Position numbers and translations under genes: made by a program. A stretch of DNA of 64,000 bases, from NCBI RefSeq assembly GCF_001262015.1, contig NZ_CP012075.1:1-64000 (forward strand), given 5' to 3'. The stretch comes from Prevotella fusca JCM 17724 (lineage in GTDB: Bacteria; Bacteroidota; Bacteroidia; Bacteroidales; Bacteroidaceae). Of the stretch, positions 36,222-44,862 are shown one piece after another (the stretch's first letter is position 1; each line of letters starts with the position of its first letter). Under the pieces are notes generated by a model. It was not told where the DNA came from and searched no databases. It saw nothing but the letters and a program-made list of their open reading frames with translations.

Positions 36222-37850
36222 ATGAGAAAACAACATTTATGTATTTTGTCTGCTATGGCTTTGTTATCATTGGGAAGTTGTTCCAATGACAACACGACGC
36301 TGGATAGCAATGAACAATCAAACGGAACAACTTCCGGAATGATGGAGTTTGAATTAGTGGACAGTGCTAGTTCGGGACAAACCCGTACGGTAGGTGTTTA
36401 TAATGGGCACAGTATAAACTTTTACTGGAGTAATGGTGACAGACTTTGGCTTAATACAGGTTCTGGCGCTTCACCATTGGTTCAAAGTTCAAAGGATGAT
36501 ATCAATTCTTCAATGCCATCTTTTGATGACGCCAAGGTCGCTAATGCCAGGTTCTACTTTGCTGGTTTATATACAGCTGACAGTTATCCTCTCCGTTATA
36601 CAGGTAATGGCAATACGAGAGGTGACAGGGTTACTATAAAGTCTGTACAAAATCAGAAGTACCCTAATAGGGGCACTCACCTTGGTGCGGATGGTGATTG
36701 TGGTACGGCTACTGCTGTCAGAGATGGTGGAAAGTATAAGTTTACTCTCTCTCACAAGGCGGCTTATATGACATTTACTCCTTATTACAGCCATGTCTTT
36801 GCTGAAGATGTAAAGGTTACCAAGATTAAGGTCACAGCTGACGAGGCACTTACTGGAGAGTATGCTTTCGATGATAACGGTATCGACCTCAGGACACGTC
36901 CTGCAGCAAATGCATCGAACCGCAGTGTTACGCTTGAACTGAATGGCGGTCATCCAAATGGTTTTGCTATTCCTACCAGAACAAATCATCGGAAGAATGC
37001 TGCAATTATGGTTTTTGCACCAGGTACTTATCATAATTTCACAATAGAATATTTCCTTTATGATAGTAAGACTTTGGTATATGGCTCTGTAAAGCAGAAC
37101 TATGGTACTATGACATTTACCCCAGGAAAGAACAGAAGAGTCTCTGTTGACCTTGCAGTTCCTCACTACAATCAGAATATCTATTATATGTGGGATGCTG
37201 CAGCGAACAAGTACGCATGGTCAGGCTTCGAAAAGTATCAGCCAATCCTTAGAGGAGAGCGCAGTTACCGTCATTATCCGCAGACTAAGTCTGATTCTCG
37301 ATGGTACAATGAAGCTAACTTCCCAACTTCTGCTTCACGTTCGGCAAAGAACAATCCTAATGCCAATGAGCTCCGCTGGTATGCAGAGAAGGGTGACCCA
37401 CATTGGGATCCATCTCTCTGGTGTATTATGACCCACTTGTATGATGGCAGCATGTGGCTGAAGAAGCGCAATGTCATTGCAAGGGAAAACGGAAAGAGCT
37501 TGGCAGATCTTAAGAGAAATGCTCCTGATGGAACAGACTATACTACAAATGCTTCTTTTAAGATATATTCGAAGTATGTGTATAGTAATAGGAATATCAA
37601 GTTAGGCAAGCCTGTTAATTCGAATGACTATATCCTCTTGCCAACCTATGGTTACTATCTTTCAGGTCTGTTTACCGGACCAAGTAATCGCCCCAGTGAG
37701 TTTATGCACGTAGGACAAAGAGGTTACTTCTGGTCAAGCACGCCTCGCCCTGATAGAAATCTCTGTGCTTACAATCTGTACGTTGCAAGGGGAGAGGTTC
37801 ATACAGGATATGGCGACCGTGAGAATGCACATTGTAGCTGGCCTGAATAA
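36222..37850 (+). CDS. Fimbrillin-like surface lipoprotein
   Basis: 542 residues with a clear lipoprotein signal (LLSLGSCSN, Cys21). The next ~300 residues have the fimbrillin/Mfa-like layout: TRTVGVYNGHSINFYWSNGDRLWL, YKFTLSHKAAYMTFTPYYS, VTKIKVTADEALTGEYAFDD and YFLYDSKTLVYGSV with TMTFTPGKNRRVSVDL. Fimbrillins are secreted as lipoproteins and assembled into fimbriae. The C-terminal ~220 residues (DYILLPTYGYYLSGL ... MHVGQRGYFWSSTPRPDRN) resemble domains with a YFWSST motif found at the ends of Bacteroidetes surface proteins. No neighbouring Mfa2-like anchor gene is present. It is probably a tip or accessory subunit, or a lone surface lipoprotein. Confidence 0.75.
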   Translation: MRKQHLCILSAMALLSLGSCSNDNTTLDSNEQSNGTTSGMMEFELVDSASSGQTRTVGVYNGHSINFYWSNGDRLWLNTGSGASPLVQSSKDDINSSMPSFDDAKVANARFYFAGLYTADSYPLRYTGNGNTRGDRVTIKSVQNQKYPNRGTHLGADGDCGTATAVRDGGKYKFTLSHKAAYMTFTPYYSHVFAEDVKVTKIKVTADEALTGEYAFDDNGIDLRTRPAANASNRSVTLELNGGHPNGFAIPTRTNHRKNAAIMVFAPGTYHNFTIEYFLYDSKTLVYGSVKQNYGTMTFTPGKNRRVSVDLAVPHYNQNIYYMWDAAANKYAWSGFEKYQPILRGERSYRHYPQTKSDSRWYNEANFPTSASRSAKNNPNANELRWYAEKGDPHWDPSLWCIMTHLYDGSMWLKKRNVIARENGKSLADLKRNAPDGTDYTTNASFKIYSKYVYSNRNIKLGKPVNSNDYILLPTYGYYLSGLFTGPSNRPSEFMHVGQRGYFWSSTPRPDRNLCAYNLYVARGEVHTGYGDRENAHCSWPE

Positions 37851-37959
37851 GAATAAGGGTTACAGTTTTCTGCGAAAAGGTATAGAGAATGCATGATGAG
37901 CTTTTAGGACTTTTCTAAGATGTAGAAGGAATTTAGTTAAGGCATTCTTTGAGTATATG

Positions 37960-37993
37960 CAGGTCTGGGCAATGGGCTCAGACCTGCTTTTTT
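37960..37993 (+). terminator. Rho-independent terminator of the fimbrillin-like gene
   Basis: CAGGTCTG (37960-37967) pairs with CAGACCTG (37979-37986), loop GGCAATGGGCT, followed by CTTTTTTT. It lies 110 bases after the stop. The following stretch to 38304 holds no recognised gene or structure. Confidence 0.88.
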
Positions 37994-38304
37994 GTTGAGC
38001 TTCATCCGATGTGGAATTGCTTTTTGTTTTGTATAAAGTCATAAGAAAATTGACAATTCTATATCACTCGTCAGGGGGATTGTGGGAGTGTAGCTATGCT
38101 TAAAATAGGATGTAAACAGTTCTTTGAGAGTCCTATTTTGATGAATCGATAGGGGATAGTATTGTTAATGTTATCATTTGGAAGTTCAGATCACAGTCGT
38201 ATAAACTTCCAGCTTGGTTTGATGTTGCTTTATGGTCGCAGTTTGACAGTTGTATGAAAGCCTTTAATAAAGTATGCCTGCACTGAGTTTTGTGTGGATT
38301 GGAT

Positions 38305-38335
38305 TTGTCTAATTTATTATTAATTATTATCTTTG
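38305..38335 (+). promoter_or_regulatory. Promoter of metA
   Basis: TTG at 38305-38307 and TATCTTTG at 38328-38335 with a 20-base spacer. The leader to the metA ATG is about 100 bases. A known S-adenosylmethionine riboswitch could not be recognised in it by eye. Confidence 0.75.
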
Positions 38336-38445
38336 TGTCATATTATAGAGAACAGGCAAGAGAATGTTTCAGACTGTAGGGGCGGATGTTAGCGCATCGT
38401 CAGGTGTTTTGATATATTTCTTCAGCAATAGAAAGAGAACAGGAT

Positions 38446-39336
38446 ATGTCATTAAGATTACCCAGCGGACTTCCCGCTATTGAGATATTAAAACGTGAGA
38501 ACATCTTTGTAGGAGATGGGCAGCAAGAGGAAGAGACGGTAAACCGACGACTTCGTATTGTCTTGCTCAATCTCATGCCATTGAAAGTAATTACGGAAAC
38601 AGACTTTGTACGCCTGCTTTCCAATAGTCCTTTGCAGTTGGAAATAAGTTTCATGAAACTAAAAAGCCATGTGTCAAAGCATACTGCAGCGGAACACATG
38701 GAACGTTTCTATCATGATTTTGAAAAACTCAGCAAGGAGAAGTTCGATGGGATGATTGTCACTGGTGCGCCTGTTGAGGGTATGCCTTTTGAGGAGGTGG
38801 ATTACTGGACAGAACTACAGGAAATATTCAATTGGGCTCGTGAGAACGTGGGCTCAACGCTTTACATCTGTTGGGCGGCACAGGCAGGACTCTATCATTT
38901 CTATGGTGTTCCGAAGTTCCCATTGGAAAAAAAGATGTTTGGTATCTTCCCGACAGTTTCATTGAAACCTGAACTGCCACTCTTCCGGGGCTTTGACGAT
39001 GTCTTCCGTATGCCTCAGAGCCGTCATACGGAGATACGGCGTGGGGACATAGAACGGGTAGATGACCTTGAAGTCATCGCTGAGTCAGAGGAAAGCGGAG
39101 TGTCTGTCGTGAGGTCACGCAGCAGGCGTGAGTTCTTTATCACAGGTCATCTGGAGTATGCTCCCGACACACTTGACACAGAATACCACCGTGATCTTGG
39201 CAAGCGTGATGATGTGGAGGTTCCGAAGTATTATTATCGTGAGGACGACCCATCTAAAGGTCCGCTTGTCACTTGGCGTGCACATGCCAACTTGCTGTTC
39301 ACAAATTGGCTGAGCTGGGTGGTGGATATTGAATGA
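38446..39336 (+). CDS. metA: Homoserine O-acyltransferase (MetA)
   Basis: 296 residues, the usual length. It transfers a succinyl or acetyl group from CoA to homoserine, the first committed step of methionine synthesis. Features: NLMPLKVITETDFVRLLSNSPLQ near the N-terminus, GMIVTGAPVEGMPFEEVDYW, the nucleophile region TLYICWAAQAGLYHFYG (Cys in ICWAAQA), and FPTVSLKPELPLFRGFDDVF. The later residues include RSRREFFITGHLEYAPDTL, where H and E complete the catalytic set. Own promoter; monocistronic, with an insertion sequence just downstream. Confidence 0.95.
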   Translation: MSLRLPSGLPAIEILKRENIFVGDGQQEEETVNRRLRIVLLNLMPLKVITETDFVRLLSNSPLQLEISFMKLKSHVSKHTAAEHMERFYHDFEKLSKEKFDGMIVTGAPVEGMPFEEVDYWTELQEIFNWARENVGSTLYICWAAQAGLYHFYGVPKFPLEKKMFGIFPTVSLKPELPLFRGFDDVFRMPQSRHTEIRRGDIERVDDLEVIAESEESGVSVVRSRSRREFFITGHLEYAPDTLDTEYHRDLGKRDDVEVPKYYYREDDPSKGPLVTWRAHANLLFTNWLSWVVDIE

Positions 39337-39439
39337 TGGGAGTTAATGAGTTGTGGCTTTTGCTTAGCATCATCTTTTATTATGGTTCTGCTGGATTTAG
39401 TGTGAATTAACATGCCGTTTCTTGCATAAAACAGTGCGG

Positions 39440-39447
39440 ATTTCGTA
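39440..39447 (+). promoter_or_regulatory. -7 promoter box of the ISL3 transposase
   Basis: TATCTTTG lies within the element, 5 bases before the ATG at 39453. Confidence 0.5.
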
Positions 39448-39452
39448 TCTTT

Positions 39453-40669
39453 GTGGTCATTATGAAGAGACCAGAAGACATCTTAGCCAAGCTGCTCCTC
39501 CAAAACAATGATGACAGGGAAATCGATCGTGTGACATGTGATGACTCCGCTGATGAGATACACATCACCCTCAAATATCGCCATGACACCATCCATGTTA
39601 ATGGGAAGGAATTCCCTATATTTGACTTCCGTCACGAACGGAGTTGGAGGCACTTGGACATGTGGCAGTACAAGACGATTCTTGAAGCCCGAGTCCCCCG
39701 ATACCGGGATGGAGATGGGATCAAGAGCGTCCCCGTTCCGTGGGCAATGCCGAACTCCCGGCTGTCTTGGTTGATGGAAAAAAAACGGTAGAAACGCTAC
39801 TGTCCACCAAGAATCAGACAAAGACTGCACGTCTTCTTCGCCTGTCCTTTGACCAAGTGCATGGAGTGATGCAACGGGCTGTTGAACGGGGATTGAATCG
39901 GCGTGACGACAGGCACATCCATGAGCATGTCTGTATGGATGAGAAGTCAATCCGACGGGGGCATGAGTATGTGAGTATGCTCTATGACGGAGATACAGGA
40001 AATGTCATCGAAGTAGAGGGCGGGCGCACCAGGAAAAGTGTTGAGAATCTGTGCTCCAAGGCTCTCACTGAAGAGCAAAGGGCAGGTGTGAAGACCGTAT
40101 GCACGGACATGTGGGACGCCTTCATTGACGGAGCGAAGAAGTACTTCCCTAACGCCAGCCACTGCCACGACATGTACCACTGTGTCACCTATCTGAACGA
40201 CGCCGTTGACAAAGTTCGCAAACGTGAGGTCAGGCACTTCCCGGAACTGAGACACACCAAATATTTGTGGTTAAAGGACCAGTCCAAATATACCACCAAC
40301 GACCAGGCTCGTTTCAACAAGCTTGAAGATGCGGAATATGAGGTTTCGCAGGCTTGGAAAGTCAAAGAACTCTTTCGTGACCTCCTACATCTCAAGTACC
40401 ATGGTGACATGGAAGCTTACGGAATGTTGCTGCGCCGGATGGATGATGCATTGCAGTACAACATAGAGGAAATCAACGGGGTGGTCTTCATATTCAAGAG
40501 ACACCTTAAAGGCATTGTCAGAGCCATGGTCACAGGTGCAAATAACGGCAAAGCCGAAAGAACCAACGGCTCCATTCAAGAGATAAAGACCATCGGCAGA
40601 GGATATGGAACTGCCGAGAGGTACAGGATTGCTATTCTATTTTTCTACGGTGGGCTAGACATAAGTTAA
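39453..40669 (+). CDS. ISL3-family transposase in two overlapping frames (putative -1 frameshift)
   Basis: Frame one (39453-39791, 112 residues) carries the N-terminal DNA-binding part typical of ISL3 transposases (RSWRHLDMWQYKTILEARVP, SVPVPWAMPNSR). Frame two (open from 39740 to 40669) carries the catalytic part: VCMDEKSIRRGHEYVSMLYD, KTVCTDMWDAFIDG and TNGSIQEIKTIGRGYG, with Asp, Asp and Glu-type residues in DDE order. They overlap across eight consecutive A (39778-39785). Frame-one codons there are GAA AAA AAA, a canonical A-AAA-AAA slip site. A -1 shift would give a 405-residue protein, the usual family size. It is either programmed frameshifting or a disabling mutation. The zinc-binding cysteines of some ISL3 N-domains are absent. 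Confidence 0.85.
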
Positions 40670-40735
40670 TTCACACTAAATCCAGCAGAACCTTTATTAT
40701 AAATAGCTGATGCCCATTGTTAGATTTCTTCATCA

Positions 40736-41050
40736 CCCAACAATAGTGACCATCATCACCCAACATCCAACGCCCATCACCCAACAATAGTGACCATCAT
40801 CACCCAACATCCAACACCCATCACCCAGCAATAGTGACCATCATCACCCAACATTCAACACCCATCACCCACAATAGTGACCATCATCCCCCAACATCCA
40901 ACACCCATCATCCAACAATAGTGACCATCATCACCCAATATTCACCACCCATCACTCAATATCCAACACCCATCACCCAACAATATGTATTCATCATCAC
41001 CCAATATCCAACACCCATCACCTTTCCCCCAACATCCATCACCCACCACA
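40736..41050. repeat. 44-bp minisatellite running into the U32 peptidase gene
   Basis: About six tandem copies of a 44-base unit built from tgaccatcatcacccaacat and a second half ccaacacccatcaccc ending caacaatag. Copies vary by single bases and small deletions (e.g. cgcccatc for cacccatc, cccagcaatag). The last copies lie inside the open frame of the U32 gene and encode NIQHPSPFPQHPSP. Confidence 0.88.
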
Positions 41051-43261
41051 ATCGAACTCCTTGCACCAGCAAAGAACTTGGAATGCGGAATAGCTGCCAT
41101 TGAACACGGTGCAGATGCCGTGTACATCGGTGCTTCCCGCTTTGGTGCGCGTCAGTCTGCAGGCAATAGTGTGGAGGATATTGGCAAGCTATGCGAATAT
41201 GCTCACCGCTATGGTGCCACGGTTCACGTTACCATCAATACGATTATCTATAACGATGAGTTTGAAGATACACTTGCTTTGGTTCGTGAACTGGTGGCGG
41301 TTGGCGTTGATGCCTTCCTCCTGCAGGACATGGGATTGATGAGCAAGGTGAGGGAAATAGTGCCCGATACGGTAGCACTTCATGCCAGTACACAGTGCGA
41401 TACACGGACATGGGAGAAGGCAGAATGGCTGAGCCAGCAGGGCTTTGACCGTGTCGTACTTGCCCGTGAATTGTCAGCTGAGGAGATAAACGGTATCCAC
41501 AGCCGACTGCCGGAGCTTGAACTGGAAGCCTTCGTGCACGGTGCATTGTGCGTGAGTTACAGTGGTGTATGTTATGTGTCACAGTATAGTTTCGGTCGTT
41601 CAGCCAATCGTGGTGCGTGTGCACAGTTCTGTCGACTGGCGTTTGACTTGAAAGATTCTGACGGTAAGACCATCGAACACCAGCGTCATCTTCTCTCACT
41701 GAAGGATATGAGTCAGATAGATAACCTTGAGACGCTTATGCGTTCAGGGGCTTGCGCCTTCAAGATTGAAGGAAGATTGAAGGATATAAACTATGTGAAG
41801 AATGTCGTTTCGGCTTATAGCAAGCGCATTGACGAGATTATCCGTAAGCACCCGGACGAGTTCCGTCGCGCCTCTTTGGGACGTGTTCGCTATTCGTTTA
41901 CACCCGATTTGAAAAAGACTTTCAACCGTGGTTATACCAATTACTTCCTCAAGGGAAGACAGGCTGACATCTTCTCACCTGATACTCCAAAGGCTTTGGG
42001 CGAGTTTGTTGGTCGGGTAAAGGAGATAAGACGTGACAGTTTCAATGTGTCCAGCACTGCGAACTTTGCGAATGGTGACGGTCTGTGTTTCCTTTCACGT
42101 GATGCAGAAGGTCAGCCAACACGCTTGGAAGGATTCCGTGTGAACCGTGCCGTGGGTAATAGGCTCTATCCTTTCAAGATGCCGAGAGGCTTAAAGCCCG
42201 GTATGGGGTTGTATCGAAATCAGGACCAAGCGTTTGACAAAGAGTTGAGTGGAAAGACCGCTGAACGTAAGATTGCGATTAAGATGCGGTTCGGGACTTC
42301 CTCTAAAACCTTCCCCAACCCCTCCGAAGAAGGGGAGTGCCTGGCGGATAGTCGTGGGGGAATATGGGCAAAAGCAGAGGTGATAGGAAGTTCTGCTCCA
42401 AATCAAACATCCAACGAACGAATATCTAACGTACGAACATGTAGCGAACGAACATCCGACGAGAACCCCGTTAGGCTCTCCCCTCCTATTACTTCCCTTC
42501 GGTCAGTGACTGATGGTTCGGAGAGGGTCGGGGGAGGTCTTTGGGGAGTCTCCTCCCTTTCTCTTTCTCTTGAACTTGCACAGAAACCACAACATGATAA
42601 TATCATTCGCCAGTTAACCAAGTTGGGCAATACCGTTTATGAATGTACGGAGGTTGAGATAGCTGAGGGAGCAGATATGTACTTCGTTCCAAGTAGTATC
42701 CTTGCCGAACTTCGTCGTATGGTGATAGAGAATCTCGACGAACAGGTGAAGGGAATGCAGCGTATGGCTATTCATCGGAAGTCAGTGGTGGAGGTGTCTG
42801 CCCGCAAGCCCCAGATTACAATGGTAAATCCTTCTCAATATCAAGATTTGCCCTATTTGTATAATATCTCCAATGATGCTGCCCGTAAATTCTATGAACA
42901 GCAGGGATTGGCAAAGGTTGATTCTGCCTTTGAGCTGCAGTATCCAAAAAGTTCTTCCACACCCTCGGCTTCAATGTTTACTGGCAGGAAAGGAAGTGAC
43001 AGGAAGGGTGTACATGTAGAACCTCTCTCTGACAAGGCATCGGCAAACGGGCTTTCCTCCTCTTCGGAGAAGTCAGAGGGAACTTCCCCTCTGCTTATGC
43101 AGTGTCGTCATTGCATCCGTTACTCCCTTGGTTATTGTGTCAAGCGAGGAGGAAAGAAACCCACATGGCGTGAACCTCTTTTCCTTGAGTTGCCCGATAA
43201 GCGCCGGTTCCGTTTAGAGTTCGACTGCAAGGATTGTCAGATGAATATTTATCCAGTATGA
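40985..43261 (+). CDS. U32 family peptidase (RNA hydroxylation-type) with inserted repeats
   Basis: 758 residues in frame. The conserved U32 part starts at about residue 20 (IELLAPAKNLECGIAAIEHG, AVYIGASRFGARQSA) and includes the family signature region EAFVHGALCVSYSGVCYVSQ and NRGACAQFCR with iron-sulphur-type cysteines. The C-terminal QCRHCIRYSLGYCVKRGGKK and DCKDCQMNIY add a second cysteine set. Family members hydroxylate tRNA (TrhP) or 23S rRNA (RlhA); the long form with C-terminal cysteines fits the RlhA/YdcP side better, inferred. Residues 1-19 are encoded by the minisatellite, so the native start is unclear. Residues ~438-522 and ~657-702 are low-complexity insertions relative to the family, the first with C/T-rich palindromic repeats at its edges. 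Confidence 0.85.
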   Translation: MYSSSPNIQHPSPFPQHPSPTTIELLAPAKNLECGIAAIEHGADAVYIGASRFGARQSAGNSVEDIGKLCEYAHRYGATVHVTINTIIYNDEFEDTLALVRELVAVGVDAFLLQDMGLMSKVREIVPDTVALHASTQCDTRTWEKAEWLSQQGFDRVVLARELSAEEINGIHSRLPELELEAFVHGALCVSYSGVCYVSQYSFGRSANRGACAQFCRLAFDLKDSDGKTIEHQRHLLSLKDMSQIDNLETLMRSGACAFKIEGRLKDINYVKNVVSAYSKRIDEIIRKHPDEFRRASLGRVRYSFTPDLKKTFNRGYTNYFLKGRQADIFSPDTPKALGEFVGRVKEIRRDSFNVSSTANFANGDGLCFLSRDAEGQPTRLEGFRVNRAVGNRLYPFKMPRGLKPGMGLYRNQDQAFDKELSGKTAERKIAIKMRFGTSSKTFPNPSEEGECLADSRGGIWAKAEVIGSSAPNQTSNERISNVRTCSERTSDENPVRLSPPITSLRSVTDGSERVGGGLWGVSSLSLSLELAQKPQHDNIIRQLTKLGNTVYECTEVEIAEGADMYFVPSSILAELRRMVIENLDEQVKGMQRMAIHRKSVVEVSARKPQITMVNPSQYQDLPYLYNISNDAARKFYEQQGLAKVDSAFELQYPKSSSTPSASMFTGRKGSDRKGVHVEPLSDKASANGLSSSSEKSEGTSPLLMQCRHCIRYSLGYCVKRGGKKPTWREPLFLELPDKRRFRLEFDCKDCQMNIYPV
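42300..42545. repeat. Palindromic repeat insertion within the U32 coding region
   Basis: Starts with ttccccaacccctccgaaga then aggggagtgcc and ends with ggttcggagagggtcggggg. Inside, gaacg/aac-type words repeat (ccaacgaacgaa, taacgtacgaac, tagcgaacgaac, ccgacgag). The insertion keeps frame and encodes the Ser/Arg-rich stretch SSAPNQTSNERISN ... TSLRSVTDGSERVGGG. It is absent from the conserved family pattern. Confidence 0.7.
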
Positions 43262-43282
43262 AATTCAAGATTTGATGCTAAT

Positions 43283-44371
43283 ATGAAAAGATATTGTTCT
43301 GTTTTGTTTGTCCTGTTGATAGGGTTGAATTTATTGCTGACGGGTTGTTATCATAAGAAGACACCGTCTTCATTCCGTCTGTCAGACAGTATTCAGGAAG
43401 CACAGATATCCCGTAAGATAGAGGCTGGAGGCGACTCTATCTTGAAGCAAAAGGACAGTGCGGAGGATGAATGGCAAGGTATGACAAGCAAGGTTGACTC
43501 ATTGTCTTTCCGGATAAAGCACCATTACTCGCAGGGATTCAATTTTGTCGTAGTATCAGATTCGCTGATGCTTCTTCGCCAGCAACCTGAGGAAGCGGTC
43601 AACGGTATGACGACAGATTCCTTTGCCGTGAAGAAAGGAAAGGAGGTTGTTGTGGCTGACATCCGTATTCTTCCGAATGATAAACAGGACTCGGTGTGGG
43701 TGCAGATAGCCACGGAAGATTATGCTTTTGGCTGGACTCATGAAGGTCGTCTGTTGAAAAAGGTTGACCCTGCTGACCCTATTTCGCAGTTCATCTCAAC
43801 CTTTTCCAATATTCACCTCCTTATCTTTCTGATTATCATATCAGTTATAGGCGTAGGCTATCTGGCTCGTAAGATATTGAAGAAGAATGCACATATTGTA
43901 CATTTTAACGACATCAGCTCGTTCTATCCCACGCTGTTAGCCGTCATCGTGGCACTCTCTGCCGCCTTTTATGCCAGCATACAGCTCTTTGCACCCGAGA
44001 CGTGGCGTGAGTTTTACTTCCATCCCTCGCTCAACCCCTTCTCACAACCCTTATTGCTCAACATCTTCCTGGTGCTTGTGTGGGCAATGCTTATTATCGG
44101 TATTGCAACTATTGATGACGTGCGGAGACTGTTGAGGTCGGGCGACACCTTACTTTATCTTAGTGGTTTAGGTGCGGTATGTGCAGTGAATTACATTGTT
44201 TTCTCCGTGCTTACCTTATATTATATAGGTTATCCGCTTCTCATCGCCTACATCTATTATGCTTTCCGTGTCTATCTGCGTAAGAGCAGCGAGACTTATT
44301 ATTGTGGTAACTGTGGTGTACGCCTTCACAGGAAAGGGAGATGTCCACAATGTGGGGCTGTGAATGAATAG
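43283..44371 (+). CDS. Lipoprotein-signal membrane protein with C-terminal zinc ribbon
   Basis: 362 residues. The N-terminus has a lipobox (LLLTGCYHK, Cys22). An outer domain ~30-165 includes an SH3-like stretch (VWVQIATEDYAFGWTHEGRL). Then four to five membrane helices follow (IHLLIFLIIISVIGVGYLA, LLAVIVALSAAFYASI, LLNIFLVLVWAMLIIGIA, YLSGLGAVCAVNYIVFSVLT and one more). The last 30 residues form a zinc ribbon: YCGNCGVRLHRKGRCPQCG, four cysteines in two CxxC pairs. Starts 21 bases after the U32 gene, so probably an operon. Function unknown; the layout (outer SH3, membrane, inner zinc ribbon) suggests an envelope sensor or assembly factor. Confidence 0.75.
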   Translation: MKRYCSVLFVLLIGLNLLLTGCYHKKTPSSFRLSDSIQEAQISRKIEAGGDSILKQKDSAEDEWQGMTSKVDSLSFRIKHHYSQGFNFVVVSDSLMLLRQQPEEAVNGMTTDSFAVKKGKEVVVADIRILPNDKQDSVWVQIATEDYAFGWTHEGRLLKKVDPADPISQFISTFSNIHLLIFLIIISVIGVGYLARKILKKNAHIVHFNDISSFYPTLLAVIVALSAAFYASIQLFAPETWREFYFHPSLNPFSQPLLLNIFLVLVWAMLIIGIATIDDVRRLLRSGDTLLYLSGLGAVCAVNYIVFSVLTLYYIGYPLLIAYIYYAFRVYLRKSSETYYCGNCGVRLHRKGRCPQCGAVNE

Positions 44372-44504
44372 CTAAAGAACGCAGAAAAAAGGAGAAATAG
44401 TAGGTTTTCTATCTGCAAATAATCATCTGTTGGTTTAGAAATATATTTACAATTTGATGACTGTTTTTTACTCGGTTCTAAGGGTAAAAACGGTCATTTT
44501 TGTG

Positions 44505-44650
44505 TTCTCGTAATTATCATGTAGTCAAATAGTTACAAAGTGCTGCAAGAAAAGGTGCTTAATTGGACTTCAAAAGGGCGTTAGTAACACGCCAAAAGGG
44601 CATCTATTAGAAGCCAAAAGGGCGTTAATTCAAGTCCAATTCATCATGTA
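44505..44650 (+). repeat. Solo 22-bp phased CAA-unit array
   Basis: Lead-in tgctgcaagaaaaggtgctt, then units at 44571, 44593, 44615 and 44637, exactly 22 bases apart, beginning CAAAAGGGCG, CAAAAGGGCA, CAAAAGGGCG and CAATTCATCA. No MITE ends flank it. It lies between the zinc-ribbon gene and the TonB receptor promoter; the rest of 44372-44790 has no gene. Confidence 0.85.
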
Positions 44651-44790
44651 TTGGTTTTTAGTCTTTGATTATTATGTTACAATTTAGAGTGAGTGGGCAG
44701 ATGAATCGGGTTTCCCCTTTTTTCATTTCTTATCCCTTTTATGTGTTTGCTCTTTAATGTCCGAATCGCTATATTCCTAATAAATAAGGA

Positions 44791-44821
44791 TTGCGTGTTA
44801 TATATTTTCTTCTTACCTTTG
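44791..44821 (+). promoter_or_regulatory. Promoter of the TonB-dependent receptor
   Basis: TTG at 44791-44793 and TACCTTTG at 44814-44821 with a 20-base spacer. Because it overlaps the first codons of the longest open frame, it supports the ATG at 44863 as the true start. Confidence 0.78.
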
Positions 44822-44862
44822 CCAACGTTAACATTTGCATAAGAACATTAGGACAAGATTGT

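Larger units (their letters stand above)
39384..40692 (+). mobile_element. ISL3-family insertion sequence, 1309 bp
   Basis: Perfect 27-bp terminal inverted repeats: the left end starts GGTTCTGCTGGATTTAGTGT at 39384 and the right end (40666-40692) is its exact complement. The 8-bp target duplication TTTATTAT flanks it at 39376-39383 and 40693-40700. ISL3 elements make 8-bp duplications and have ends starting GG. The transposase occupies almost the whole length and its stop codon lies inside the right repeat. Clean ends indicate recent insertion. Confidence 0.95.

Noticed and set aside
38336-38445. S-adenosylmethionine riboswitch in front of metA
   Set aside because: No recognisable SAM-I or SAM-II conserved core could be found by eye; a covariance-model search would decide.
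40736-41050. CRISPR array
   Set aside because: Tandem 44-bp units without unique spacers and no cas genes: a minisatellite.
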